5,480 nucleotides of DNA from an uncultured Clostridia bacterium. GTDB lineage: Bacteria; Bacillota; Clostridia; Christensenellales; Borkfalkiaceae. The DNA lies in contig CANPWF010000120.1 in NCBI GenBank assembly GCA_947581885.1, positions 1 through 5,480 on the forward strand. The letters run 5' to 3'. Position numbers and translations under genes: made by a program. Of this stretch, positions 5,349 through 5,480 are shown piece after piece; the first letter of the stretch is position 1; each line of letters opens with the position of its first letter. The notes under the pieces were generated by a model. It was not told where the DNA came from. It made no database searches and saw only the letters and a program-made list of their open reading frames with translations.

Positions 5349-5480
5349 GTGGCAACGCCCCGTAAAATTCCCCTTCGGCAGTGCGTCGCTTGCAGGGAGC
5401 AAAAACCCAAAAAGGAGATGCTCCGCGTCGTAAAGAATGCCGCGGGAGAGATCATGCTCGACTTTTCGGGCAGGCTCCCC
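5349..5480 (+). CDS. rnpM: YlxR family protein (DUF448, RNase P modulator RnpM), 5' part only
   Basis: The window ends after 44 codons, so the gene is incomplete here; the family is usually about 90-100 residues. The start is GTG at 5349, abutting the nusA TAA with no gap, and GGAGG at 5339-5343 inside the nusA end serves as ribosome binding site. The visible part has the family signature RKIPLRQCVACREQKPK (5-21) with Cys12 and Cys15, then LRVVK (25-29) and the GEIMLDFSGR stretch (33-42). YlxR/RnpM is a small RNA-binding protein of the nusA-infB operon, reported to modulate RNase P in Bacillus. In related genomes a ribosomal L7Ae-like gene and infB follow it. Confidence 0.93.
   Translation, partial: MATPRKIPLRQCVACREQKPKKEMLRVVKNAAGEIMLDFSGRLP

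Noticed and set aside
3681..5402. Open frame of 573 codons on the minus strand
   Set aside because: It is antisense to rimP and nusA, which are unmistakable. The repeated Asp/Leu/Phe-rich composition comes from reading Glu/Lys-rich coding DNA backwards.
1..5480. CRISPR array, transposon, toxin-antitoxin or defence system
   Set aside because: I see no spaced direct repeats, transposase, terminal inverted repeats or accessory gene pairs. All genes belong to housekeeping families.

Overview
The window looks like chromosomal core-genome DNA from a Gram-positive bacterium of the Bacillota, most likely a GC-rich clostridial lineage. The gene order ispG - polC-like - rimP - nusA - ylxR is the classic clostridial replication/transcription/translation block. 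The tRNA-Glu closely resembles its Bacillus counterpart, Shine-Dalgarno sites are purine-rich, and the promoters are SigA-type with 17-bp spacers and TGn-extended -10 boxes. Coding DNA is GC-rich and intergenic DNA is AT-rich. A finer placement (for example a Christensenellales-like gut clostridium) would be a guess.

Layout. (1) Positions 1-265, minus strand: a self-contained tRNA-Glu(CUC) unit with its own promoter and a strong intrinsic terminator. (2) Positions 147-543: a divergent control region with the tRNA promoter, the nrdR promoter, a 12-bp palindrome and two inverted repeats, but no gene. (3) Positions 544-3567, plus strand: a tight three-gene operon of nrdR (ribonucleotide reductase repressor), ispG (MEP isoprenoid pathway) and a 505-residue protein built from the front part of PolC. 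(4) Positions 3568-3695: a new promoter and a leader with a terminator-like hairpin. (5) Positions 3696-5480: rimP, nusA and the start of ylxR/rnpM, which continues past the window.

The most unusual item is the gene in the polC slot. It keeps the PolC amino-terminal region, the OB fold and a complete DEDDh proofreading exonuclease, but has neither half of the PHP domain and no polymerase. It ends cleanly after the exonuclease, and a real promoter region follows. The linker between OB fold and exonuclease carries QGNLF, which resembles a sliding-clamp-binding pentapeptide. The protein could be a stand-alone proofreader derived from PolC, or half of a split PolC.

The second notable item is the rimP-nusA leader hairpin with an interrupted U-tract between promoter and start codon. 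It fits NusA-dependent attenuation of the nusA operon, as known from Bacillus. The remaining genes are ordinary housekeeping genes with intact motifs.
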